Shown here in pieces: positions 49,901 to 61,700 of a DNA stretch of 64,000 bases. This DNA is from Undaria pinnatifida (lineage: Eukaryota; Sar; Phaeophyceae; Laminariales; Alariaceae): contig JABAKD010000016.1 of the NCBI GenBank assembly GCA_012845835.1, forward strand, positions 24,480,553-24,544,552. Reading direction: 5' to 3'. The notes beneath the pieces are model-generated. The model saw only the letters and a list, made by a program, of their open reading frames with translations, ran no database searches and had not been told where the DNA came from. Numbering within the stretch: position 1 is the stretch's first letter; each line of letters begins with the position of its first letter. The position numbers were made by a program, and so were the translations under genes.

Positions 49901-51500
49901 CTAGTTCCCGCTAGAGAAAAAAAATTCCCGCAAAACATATCACAGCCCTTCAGCATGGGCTATGAAGTGGTAAAATATCCCCCAATGGACGGGTTATTGC
50001 CATTTAGCAAGGCGACAGTTATGCATACTTTCCCTTCCATTCATGCTTCATTCATGCGCAAAGGGCACAAAAGCGAGGTATGATACTAGGTAAGCGATAC
50101 ACACCAAGCGTGCTTAAGTGACCTTAAAGCATGACCAAAGTCAACCACGACACCTCGGCAGCAGTATTATTCAGCCTCCAAAAAAAGACTGCCTCACTCA
50201 TACCAGACATACATAAAAAAGCCATCACCTCGACTCCATTGTCCCCCGCCCACCTTTGAACGACTGAGTGGCATCTATTTGTCGTTTCAGCCATGATGAC
50301 CTATATTTCTACTGTAAGTGTAATCGGTACCACATTCGACCATGCCTTCGTCAAACCGAAAGAGAGCGGCACGCTTCAAGTAAAATGAATCTGCCTATCC
50401 ACCACATGTACCAACAGCAACTACGCAAAAAGCGTCGCGGCGCATATGCCACGATAAAGCACCGTATTTTTTACCTCCGCGCGCCCGCAAGCATGCACTA
50501 GTCGCTTTGCGTGTTGCCTTCCATACCTCTATTAAGTAGTATAAAACTGCTGCCGTAGTTTTGGTAAATGACCCCTCGAAGGAAAATCGCAGTCCATTAG
50601 TGGGCTGAACATCGCGAGTGCAGATACACTTCTCTACCGCTGCTATGCATAACGTGTACCATCAATTCCATGTACTCTTCATCGCCATCAACACACATGG
50701 CTGCTCGCTGCTCCGGCTCTAAAAAAGCACAAGAAAACCAAAAAAAAATCACGTCACCTCTCTATTGCCGTTGGCCTACCGAAAATAACTCCCCAATTAA
50801 GAACGGAGACACGAAACTCAACCGACCCACGCCCGCCCGGCTCACACACTGTTTCCCATGACGACAGCGGCCCGGGAATCATGCCTTCGCAGCGAATCTG
50901 ATCAAATACGAGTAAACGCTGCGTAGCACCCGGTGCAACATCCGACGTCATATGGCTGAGGTTGGGGACACAACGACGCCAGAAATCGTCCACCAGGGTA
51001 CGAAAGGATAGGTCCGGTACGTCGAAGGCACAACCAATAATTGTTTTGGGCGGGCCCACAAACAAATACGCGGACACTCGAAATGCGTCATTCAGCAACC
51101 GCGCTGTCGACCTTCCTCACTGGCTTTCTTGCCTCGCAGAATTTGCGTCACACAAAATATTATATATATATCCCGTGCAGGCGGACTGGGGGCATGAACA
51201 AAACATAATCACCATTACTGCCAGTGACAGTCCAAACACGGCTATCTCCCACCGAGCACTCGGCCTCGCTAACATCATTTCTATCCAACATCCGACCACC
51301 CCTTCCACCCCTTTACATGCACTTGTAGGCCAAAGCTAACGACGTCACTGGTAGTATGTCCACTCCACGCTCTTAAACTGTCGCATGCGCGCACGCGTGC
51401 CCCATCAACGTTAGGCGTACGCTGCAGGATTCAAGAGGGGGCATGCGGTCTTCGTCCGAAGATGATATACAATAACCAGACTGGTGGTCGGCCTGGCTTA
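46952..51500. other. No gene seen; short dispersed repeats
   Basis: Holds two dispersed motif copies (47641-47733, 48069-48135), a G-rich stretch near 48950 and short AT-rich parts. Frames such as the minus one at 49176-49385 have no family match. Confidence 0.5.
47641..47733 (+). repeat. Member of a dispersed short motif family (CTTTGCAAGCTGCG)
   Basis: Contains TTTCAAGGACGTCAGC, then GTGAGTTCGACGAATTT, and ends CTCATATTTGCAAGCTGCG. Other members: 10520-10590, 19229-19283, 19528-19590, 39191-39253, 44780-44846 and 54268-54330 on the plus strand; 23908-23972, 42741-42795, 48069-48135, 53323-53380 and 62581-62637 on the minus strand. This copy has an extra inverted-repeat insert (CTATTATTTATAATAATAG). 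Confidence 0.75.
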
Positions 51501-54500
51501 TCAACAGTTCGGGGCGACGGCATCGTCTTCTGATGAGTCTTCCTCGGGAGAGGCCACTAGCACGTGCACCATCCCCGGTTCCCTGTGCGTGAAGCACCGC
51601 TGCCGACCCTGAACGTCAAGAAAGTCCGAAGAGAAAAGTATGAGGCAGGCTCTTTCACGTTTCAGATGTGATCCATTCGGCGTGCAGCCATGATTTCTGG
51701 GCAAGATGGCGACCAACTCCGCACGCTTACCTGCAAAACAAAGCAAACTACACACAAGTTTGGTTCTCACAAACGTAGTAGGTGTATATCAAAACGGCAT
51801 AGCCTAGTACTACCTAGTCCTGAGAGGCGCACACTACGCACGCTGCTGTTGCAGTACGGTAACATGAACATTGCAACACTTACTCACCTCGCTGTGAAAG
51901 CCGTAAGAGGCAGCCTTGGTACAGCTTTGCCAACTGCATGCCTCCATCTGGGCGCTTACCATCCCCACCATCTGAGAGCAGCACAGCAACGGTCACGTGG
52001 GTGTTGCACGGGCAAATAACTTGAGACAAAATACACCAACGTCCACATCACCAACAGCAACACAAGGATCAGCACCAACGTTACAGACATGAGCACCAGA
52101 ATAACTAATACCACCAACAGCAACACGATTCGACAAGGGAGATTATCAAATCCCAGCACCGATATGTACCATTTTCGTTGTTGTTGTTCTCACATTAACT
52201 CGCATGATCAAGTCCGTGGTCACAGGACAGGCTCCAGTCACTCTGGAGCTGAGGAATACCCTAGAGAAAAACACAAACAACCCAAGGTGGCACACGCATA
52301 TATCACAGCTGCCATATGTTTGCCCAGCCTTGGTACCATGGTTACACAAGGCAAACACCAGTCACGCAGATAAAAAAGTCATCCGCGCCGTCGCAACGAC
52401 CACAAGGTCATAACGCACGGGCGCGGAAACCTCTTGTCGCCCTGCCTGAGCATTCTTCGGCCTGACCAAAAGGTGGCGAAAACGTGTTCGTGGTATGGTA
52501 ACACGAAATTAGGCATGCGCTTCAACTCAGGCAGCGGGATCAGCCTGCCGCCCGTCATGACCGAATACTCTAATAGGTTCATTGCCACCAAAAGAAGCTC
52601 CACTCTCGGGCAATGAATGGACACATGATGAGCCCCGACAACGCACCTTGTGTGCGTGGCAGTAGCTCGGACGCTCTCCCTTCACCGCGAAGCATGGAGA
52701 TAAGCGGCAGTCGCGGCACTGCTCTCCAACGTCTAGAACCTGACAAAACAGGAGGGGCAAGAAGGAGCCCGATTAGGTCGGTCGGAAGGAAGGGGGCGTC
52801 TACACCGCCGTGTAATCTCGGACCAAGTATGGTGATGGAGGGTACTTGCTGTGAAGCAAAGAGAGGTAAAACAACTAGCAGGTACGTATGACATGCCACC
52901 GTAAAAAAGGCTGTACAACGGTACCGTACCCTGCAACATGGCACATGACAGGTCAGAAGATCCACGGTGCGGTGCGGTGCGGTGTGGTGCGGTGAGGTGC
53001 GGTGCTACATATTACGGTTCGCTGGACGCTGATTTCTTCGGTTTCGTCGTCCGTTGTCACCTCGCGGCTTGGCCTCCACCAACGAGGCTCGTCCACCGCC
53101 GACATGGACACCGCCCTCCTCCGGTCGTCCATAAACCCATTGGAACTCAGCCCGTCTCCCTCTTCGTCCAAGGCTGGCAGCGACGTGTGGCGGTCTTGAC
53201 GGGAGAAGCTGTGCGCCCGAGGACGCCCGAACTTTTCAGCGATGTCGTCAATCGCCGTTGTGGGTGCCGCCACGCCTGTATTACACCAGTGTACGAGTAG
53301 CAAAGTTCACAAAATAAATAACAACTTGCAGACATGTGCTTCCGACACAATTTTCGATCTCAACTGAGGTGTGCTTTGCATATAACACATAATGCAGGGT
53401 AGGCCATCTTCATGTGATCAATTGATATGGATACCCCCCCCCCCCCATCCTGCTACGCATGGAATAGAACCGCCGAGCGACCGTACGCCACGGGAATCAC
53501 ACATAATACAGGATACATACAGTAGTGGTTTAGCGCGGGTTTTCGCGAACGGCATCTAGCCTTTGAATAGAGCTTCGTATCACACTTGCATACGGTACGA
53601 ATCACGACGGTGGCATCGTAAATAGGCTCTGCTCTAGAAGAGTCTAGAACACACCTGAGCAGCACACATTTGTGCCTGGTTGGGTGGCTGTATTGATGTA
53701 CTCTGTACCTGGTAGAACTATATCAATACGAGAAAAGCACTCGCGTAGCAAGTCAGGCCAGGTAAGATTCCATGAAAGCCACAACTTACGCATTCGCCTT
53801 GGAATCATGTGCCCCGTTTTAGGACATTTCTGTCACGTGCCGCTGCCAGCTGGCCACTGCAGCAGCTCACCGCAAGTACGTGCCTGCCTACCTGGAACGA
53901 CACTAATCCGTGATTATATGAATATGTCATGGTTTTGCTCGAGCGAACAAAAACTAAAAAGCTAAAAGCGCAGGAACTCCCACCGCGGGGCGTGGACACT
54001 TTCGTTCGTCATCTGCATTAAGATTGATTTGCTTAGTTCTGATTGACACTTTTCCCCATCCTCGCGTTTCTTCAGACTCGTACGGCTTTCCCACTGACCC
54101 ACTGCTGCCCGGTATACTGTACTTTGTACGTAGTATGGCGCACAGAGTTGCGCCAAGAACAGCTGTTCGCTCATGTTCGAATTCAACCTCGGGCCGAGTA
54201 TTTAGGGTTGTCTCCGTGCGCGAGAGCATATAATACGCGAGAGCATATACTATGAAATAAAAAAACACTCCAGCTGCCAGATCGAAGATTTCGTCGAAAC
54301 TCATCTTTGCAAGCTGTGTGTGGTACTCCAATCGCGCGTAGAGCATACATATATCGGAGTGTAACGGTGGACGATCTGGTGTGTGCCTATTTCCACGGTA
54401 CCTCGTCGTTTGCGCTACAGACCTTTTCCGTGGGGAGAGCCACCACTGTCCACTGAACCCTCAGAACGAGGAGCGTGCGGTGAGCACGGAGAGGTCAGTC

Positions 54501-54804
54501 TTGCAGGCGGGGTTCCAGGGGGTGTCCGGCCGATTTGATGAGAGCGCTGCGCCGCGCTCGGGCTGTACGAGTTGGCCGCGCCAACAGATACCGACACGCT
54601 CGTGAGGGGCGGCACGAGCACAGCATCTTGCGAAGAAATCGGGGGAACAAGCGTAACATCGGCGGGTGCCAGCGGCATCGTTTGTTTATCCTGTAAGAGC
54701 GGGGAAGGGGGAGGGGGGGGGGGGGAGGGGGGGCGGGGGCGGGGGCGGGGGGATGGGATGAAGTCGTCGATAACTGTGTTAACGGATATGTCTGGGTGGC
54801 TCAT
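51501..54804 (-). CDS. EsV-1-7 repeat protein with two motifs
   Basis: EsV-1-7 motifs are short Cys/His modules, named after an Ectocarpus virus protein and expanded in brown algae; the Ectocarpus IMMEDIATE UPRIGHT developmental regulator belongs to this family. Exons on the minus strand: 54804-54423, 53275-53061, 52739-52647, 51971-51888, 51608-51501; phases close to 293 residues and a stop. The first 160 residues are Pro/Ser/Asp-rich and look disordered (PRPRPRPPSPPPPPP, then SFSRQDRHTSLPALDEEGD). Motif 1 is QCRDCRLSPCFAVKG then YCHAHKMVGMVSAQ, split by an intron. Motif 2 is ACSWQSCTKAASYGFHSEG then RCFTHREPGMVHVLV, also split, followed by an acidic tail ending APNC. Motif 2 fits the C-x4-C, Cys-x2-His, GMV pattern; motif 1 has C-x2-C spacing. 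The start at 54804 reads through a C-rich tract; that tract could instead be the end of an intron with its acceptor at 54691, which would put the true start further upstream. Confidence 0.8.
52177..52318 (+). repeat. Dispersed ~270-bp repeat, truncated copy
   Basis: Carries only the first half of the repeat, from GTTGTTGTTCTCACATTAAC to ATATATCACAGCTG. It lies in the intron between the two EsV-1-7 exons. Confidence 0.75.
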
Positions 54805-55728
54805 GGGGACAACCGACCCTTCGTGGTGTGAACAACAATGGCATGATGGATGCTATACAAAATCATATAACAGGTACCTGGTTTAAGCGGTAGACGGCCG
54901 TGCGAAGCTTTTGTAACGAAGAACAACGCGAAAAACCCATGTAAGCATGGTCCACAAACAAACTACAAGTACTTTTATCGTATTAGAGAAAAAGACACAC
55001 TGACAGACAGGGGACAGACAGAAGCCAGAGAAACAGACCGGATCAATTGAAGGCAAGGAAGCCATCTTGCAACCTCAGCACTATTCCTGGTACGAATATT
55101 CAATTTTCATTTCTAGACCTATCCGGACCCTTCTGTGCACCGTCTAAACTAACCCTTTCATCGGGATACCTTACGTTATGCAAGACGATCAGACCCCCCC
55201 GGGATTGCACATAGAGCATGCGTGCTGTGTACCGCGACTTTGTGTGCTCGTGCCGGTCGTGAGCGGGAGAAGTACGGGCCTCCTCCTACTTCAACTCACG
55301 ATAAGCGCCTGGCCCTGGAACACAAACTCGTGCATGTAAAAACAAGAAAGAGATGTCCAGTACAAGAGCAGCAGAGAAACTTGCACGCCATTACATCTAT
55401 CTCCACCGGCAGTAAGATTCGTCTTAAGCACCAGCATCGGTCCTCTTAGGACCGGGACTGCACTCCCAGTTGCACTCGGACTTACCTCCATTTGCAGATG
55501 TCCAGTCTCACGAAGTATGGTGGCAGTCAACGCAGATCAGATGAGCAAAGTGATGAAAAAAGTGAAAAATGTCGAGGATCCGCATGGAGATTCATCCCCG
55601 GTTTGATACCGCCTTTCGATTGACATGAACACCCATTTGCGCACACTTTAATTTTTTGCTTTTTCGCTCAACCAGCAACTGAACGGAAGTGTGGTTTCTC
55701 ACTGCTGGCGGCCTGTACCGGGGGCGAG
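54805..55728. promoter_or_regulatory. Divergent intergenic region between EsV-1-7 and RING genes
   Basis: About 0.9 kb separates two start codons facing away from each other, so both promoters probably lie here. No clear TATA or other box could be singled out. Confidence 0.4.
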
Positions 55729-58700
55729 ATGGATAGCTGTCCGGTGTGCTACGTAACGTTCTCCTTGACCGTACCCGAGGATATTGCGAGGCAGCTACCG
55801 TGCGAGCACGTGGCGTGCACCCAATGTCTCCAGGACTGTTTCGAGGAGGCAAGCGAAGGGCGCGACAAGACGAGTCCTCCTGTGAGTGTACCTGCTTTTT
55901 TCGTTCCTTGTCAGTGACGATTATAAGAGGGAAGCGTAAGAGTATGAAATGTGGCCACAGCAGTATGATAGGCACGATCGGCGGCTGTCGTGGTGGACAG
56001 GCGTTGCCTTCATGAAATGGGTTGAACTATGTGCCTTCGTGTGATGTCGTTTGGCGGGTGTACCCGCAAGGACAGCAGTAGAGTGCGGCTGCAGCCATCA
56101 CGTCGAACGCAGCGACGGCATTCGGCCACCATGACTTGCCCGCTGGCAACAGAAATTGTGGTGCATCAGTACTCGTTGTTTTCAGTCGATGGACTCAACA
56201 GCAAACGGAGTGAATGTATGCGGGATGGCCGTCCCATTGCAGCATCATGTCAACAAAACTAAATGCCCCATCGAAACCTGGTGTCTTACCATACAGCATA
56301 GGCTCGCTGCATGGGCCCACGATCGAAATCGATCCAAACACGGCTGAAGTTCTGTGACCAAAATGTCGGCGTTGCTTTATTTTCGCTTTTTGGGTACAGT
56401 ACTTGAAACTTGAAACCTGAAACAATGTCGGATGTCGGCATGGTCTGAACCCCGGTATGCCAAGTACCAGGTATGTGTGAGTTAAAAAATGTTGGGCTCT
56501 CGTTCTCGTCTGGAGTCTGGACGGGGGATGACTTGCTCCCAGGAGCTTTCACCGCAGTAGCACTTCTTCCTTCCATGAATGATTATCATATGCATGCGTT
56601 CTGTTCTGTTCTGCTGCTGTGCCAGTGATGACAACCCTGAAACGCTACCAAGGGCCAAGCCAGTAGGGCAGATCGTGAGCCAATAGTGCAAATGACCCCA
56701 AGATTGACTTGATGCTGCCGAGCACTTCAGTACCGGTAGAATTTCTGTGAGAACCCCTACACCACGTTGCACGTCCAGCACGGCATTGCACAGCAGTCAG
56801 TGAAAGCGAGCCGGTCTCACCTGTCACCTGTCACACCGGCATACACCGCCGTTTTAATTTTCGGTCAAAAGGTTTTCAGTTTGTCGATTTTTTTTTTTCT
56901 TCCTGACGGAAATGTCTCCTGTCTTCTCAGCTTTCTGAGCTGAGCTCCTCAGACAGCAGTTGAGTTGTGATACTTGCAAAGCAGCTGAATTATGAACTTG
57001 CTGTACGCTCCTATGATAGTGCAGCCCCACGTGCAGAATTGTGCGTACGGCGCGCTCCCTGAGTTGCGTCAAGCCGTGGTCAATGCTTGTGCAGCAGTTC
57101 GTGGTTAAATAACAAGGCCCAACCAAGTGAGTTTGACTGAAAAATGGCTTTTGCAGCAGTCTAACTGATAACCACGACTACATAGTCGTGATTTAAATAA
57201 CGAATACGGGGACGATTAGGAGCCATGCCCGGGTTTGAGGCCATGCAGTTCGGCTTTGGGTTGGTTAGGGATGGGGAAGGTTGGGTTTATAAGGCTAATG
57301 TTGCCCGTTTCGAGGGCTGTGAGAGCTGCAGCGACCAAATTTGCCGAGGTTTGGCGTGGTATACTCCAAGGGTTCAGGTGTGAAAACGTTGCCGTGGGGG
57401 CTTGGCTGTCGTTGCAAGTTGGCCTGTGGGAATTGGCTGGTGCGCTGGAGAAGACAGGTGCGGCAGGAGCATGCGACACGCAAGGCCTGAAACCCGGGAA
57501 TGGGTCCTGAACGCCCCCGTCTCCGTGATTTAAACCACGACTATATAGTCGTGGTTATTAATTTCCCCTTATATTGATAGTTATATTACAACTACAAAAG
57601 TGCACTATTAATATTAATAGTACTATTAATAGTAGACCACTGGCCCTTTTCATTCTTCAGCAGTTTTGTTTCCGTCTACAAATCAAACCCAAATTACTAA
57701 TTATCTGTCCAATTTTTACATGTTTCTGGCCATACATACCAGCAGCAGCACCACTCGTGCAGGGCGTCTACATCGCCCTGCGCATCTGTAACGGCGCAGA
57801 TTACGAGACGTGCCCTCGACTTGGACTTCTTCATCCCCGCCTCATGGCTCATGGCTCGCGTTTGAATCGTTCCTCGGGTTCATAATTCAGAAGTCCCTTC
57901 GCTCTTTTAACTGGCTTTCTTTGTGAACCGATTTGAGCTCGTCATTCGTCGTTATCGTAGTCAATACCTGGTATGTCACTACCGACTGCCCCGAACGCCC
58001 GACTGCCCCGACTGCCCCGACTGCTCCGACTGCCCCGACTGCCCGACTGCCCTGATGACAAATCTGACCGAAGTCGCTATTAATATCATACCGACCGCTG
58101 GGTCTCACATGCTGCTTCAAATACTATTAATAAAACAATTCCAATTCTGCACCATCGCTGCGAATTCTGAAATATAACCTCTGGTACAGCAGTGTACTGC
58201 TGTAGTGAGTATGTAACCAGTCACTCCTCCACGAGGGCAGCATCGCTATCGCTCCTCTGCTGGATTACGCTTAGACCAACATCGCTCGTACCATGTATAT
58301 ACGAGTATGTACTATACCATATATATTTGCTATACCTCCATGTATACCACCTGTTGAACCACGACGCCGCCACACGCCGCTACGGACGATTGAGCACTCG
58401 ACAGACGATTGAGCACTACTATCCTTATTAATTAATACGCTAAGGATGGTCGTGAAGGTGGTCGTGACGTTTTGGATCTTTGAAAAATATCTTGGTTAAA
58501 ACACCCCCCCCAAAAAAGCGGCGACTCCCGAGCTCCAATCGGCCTCAGGCGGCCTCGCGGTGCCGTCACGTCCCATCCGCACAGCAGCACTACGACATGC
58601 CGGCGAAAGAACGGCCGTCGGTGCCCCACCTCGGCGAGGGGGGAGCGTGGAAATCGCCCTCCCGCGGACGGCTCGCTTGCCCCCCCCCCCGCTTTTTCTT

Positions 58701-61700
58701 CGTCGCTGCCTGTTTTTTTTTTTTTCGAACTCCCAACTATATTGTGAGGAAGACTAAAAATAAATGTTGAACAAATGCTACTCGAGTTATTTCCTTCTGC
58801 CTGCTAATTATTTTCACTTGGGCCATGGACACAGCCATGGACACGAGACCACAAGCGCGTCTGCGTCAACAGCAATCACACAACACCAGGACCAAACACA
58901 GCAGCGTCCAGCCGTCGCCGCTCGCCGTGCGCAGAATTGGCAAAGCGAGCGCTTTTGGCTTGGCCTAACCAGCCCGAGAGCATTGTAACCAACAAATCGG
59001 CTGCTGCTCGCCTGTCAGGTGTATTGCTCTAGGTACTGCTGCATTGCTGCACTGCTGTACTGGGTAGGTTCGTGGGTGCATGGTGGGTGGTGTTCTGCTG
59101 TGCTGTACGTACTGCTGCACTGCTGTTCTGATGTACGTACTGCTGCACTGCTGTTCTGCTGTATGTAGTAAAGGTTTGGTCGGTGGGTGGGTGAAGCGTG
59201 CACTGCGTCGTCCGTGGTGGGTGGGTGGGCCGTTCTGTACGTGGGAGTCTTTTTTTTGCTGTTTCCTGTTTCATAAGAACCAACTAACTGCGCCCCGCGT
59301 ACCCGGTGTATACTGCTGTATGTACTGCTGCACAGCTGTTCTGATGTACGTACTGCTGCATGCACTGCTGTTCTGCTGTGCTGTACGTACTGCTGCACTG
59401 CTGTTCTGCTGTATGTAGTAAAGGTTTGGTCGGTGGGTGGGTGGAGGGTGCACTGCGTCGTCCGTGGTGAGTGGGTGGACCGTTCTGTACGTGGGAGTTT
59501 TTTTTTTGCTGTTTCCTGTTTCATAAGAACCAACCAACCAACTGCGCCCCGCGTACCAGGTGTATACTGCTGTACGTACTGCTGCACGGGTGTTCTGATG
59601 TACGGACTGCTGCACTGCTGTTCTGCTGTATGTAGTAAAGGTTTGGTCGGTGGGTGGGTGGAGAGTGCACTGCGTCGTCCGTGGTGGGTGGGTGGGCCGT
59701 TCTGTACGTGGGAGTCTTTTTGCGTCCTGTGGGAGATGAACCCTTTTTCTTGTTTCTACAATTTAATACCGGCCTCCCACTGGTGCTTGGGAGTACCACC
59801 GTCCCCACTGCTGCACTCCTTCCGCCGGAGGAAAAAAAAAAAAATAATAGTAAAAAATGCTGCACTCCTCTGTCCTTTACTACCGTACGTACTACTGCTG
59901 CCGTGTTATCTTTTTTGTTTTGCAAAACTTACATACAGAGGATGAAACCTTTACTACCGTACGTACGGCGGCATTGTCGTACTGCCCTGTTATTATTTTG
60001 TTCTTTTAGTACCTAACACAGAGGATACAGCACCAATTTGTTTTTGTCCGCCATACCGGCCGGCAACTGGCATATTTCGGGAGTACCACTAGTTAATATA
60101 ATAATTGACGTAATTATTGACGTAATGAAGTCGATATTTTTTGCAGCCAACGACGACCAACGCTATTATGCTTTTTGAAGCGTTTTTGACTATACCAAGG
60201 ATTGACAGCTAACGATTGAACATTATTATAGGACAGTAACCGAAAACGGGTGCACGCGTTCCGTTTTCTCTCAACTACGAGTTCACTCTAAAACCAAGTC
60301 CAAAACGGACCCGACCAGCCACAAAATTGGCCAAAATCACATCGTACCCGTGTTTGAGTTGTAACCACTGAGTGATGATACCACCCGGGTACACTCCTTA
60401 ATGTTTATTATGCTTGTCTACAACCTTTTTTGGTTGTGTGGAAGCCAATCAGAGGACTTCGTCTATATTCTAAGCCAACCAGAGACCATGCGTTGATCCC
60501 CCCTATATGAACGCCTCGGTCTCTGGGGTGGAGCAGCGTCCGCATGCCGGACCCAATTGCACCCAAGCTACACATCACTTCACGCGTGCCACGCGCACGT
60601 AGCCCTCTCCTTACCTCCGCCGACAGGCGAGCACAATGGCCACGAAGGTGCTATTTGTCTGGTGCCCCATTCCTTCGTCTGGGCTATGTGTATGCCAACA
60701 CGAAGGAACTCCGTTCGGCGGTCAGTTGTTGCGAGGACGTCTGTAGCTCTACTCTAGAAGCGGCATACTATGCTTGCTTTGCGGTGACGCAAACTGCACG
60801 TTTGACGATTACGAGTATACCAGTACATGCGTCATGCGTCGCAGACATCGTAGTGCGAGTGTGTGATCACGAAAAACGAAAACAAACACATGTACGAGTC
60901 TTCAATACCAAGACACGAAATATACCCACACCTCGCGTAGACCTACGGCAGCAGTAGTATAAACTACAAGGCGTAGTGGTATAGACTAGGTAGTGTGAGC
61001 AGTACAAAAAAAAACAACAACGAAAGGTTGTACGATCGCCAATCAATCGTGTGGCTCGGGAGGTGCATTTTTTACTTCCTTTTTGGGGTGTACCGTTTTT
61101 GAGACGAAACGAACCAGGTGTATCCGTCTTCGGTTATTGCCCCTACTTAAAGAGATGTTGCGGTATGCTCTCTCGTAATTGTCGGCGATTGTGCTATAGT
61201 TTGAGCAACGTCATCCATTGCGGACGGTTAACGCACACAATTAGCAACGCGATCCCAGGGTTTTTTTAGTGACGTATTCGCTGATAGAGGAAGCCCGGTA
61301 CCAACGGTTGGACTATCTGTGGCTCTCACGAGACAGGTTCGGCGTTACTGAAGGTTTGAAGGTTGGATTGCACCTGAGCGTAAGTCACCATCGACGACTA
61401 GGCCATCATGAATCGTGTCTAGTGGGGAGATAGACGCGGACAGTTGAACGAAAGAGTGACTACCGACCGTTGAACCATATAGCGACTACCGACAGTCGAG
61501 CCGTAGAGTGACTGCCGACTGTTGAACCGTAAAGTTGAGCAACGCCTCAAACAACGGTTGAATCAGAGATACAGCGACGTCGATTGAACTCCCGGCAGTT
61601 GTGTCGTAAAGTGACTGCCGACCGTTGAACCGCAAAGTTGAGCATCACCACCCGGAGACAGAGCGACGGTGAGTGAACCACAACAAGAGCGGCGTCTCTA

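Noticed and set aside
52379-52624. Minus ORF with VELLLVAMNLLEYSVM
   Set aside because: It reads like protein, but no acceptor fits the phase of the EsV-1-7 exons on either side, and the motif continues perfectly from 52647 to 51971.
60544-60957. 137-residue plus ORF
   Set aside because: No motif and codon use unlike the confirmed exons; it lies within the RING intron.
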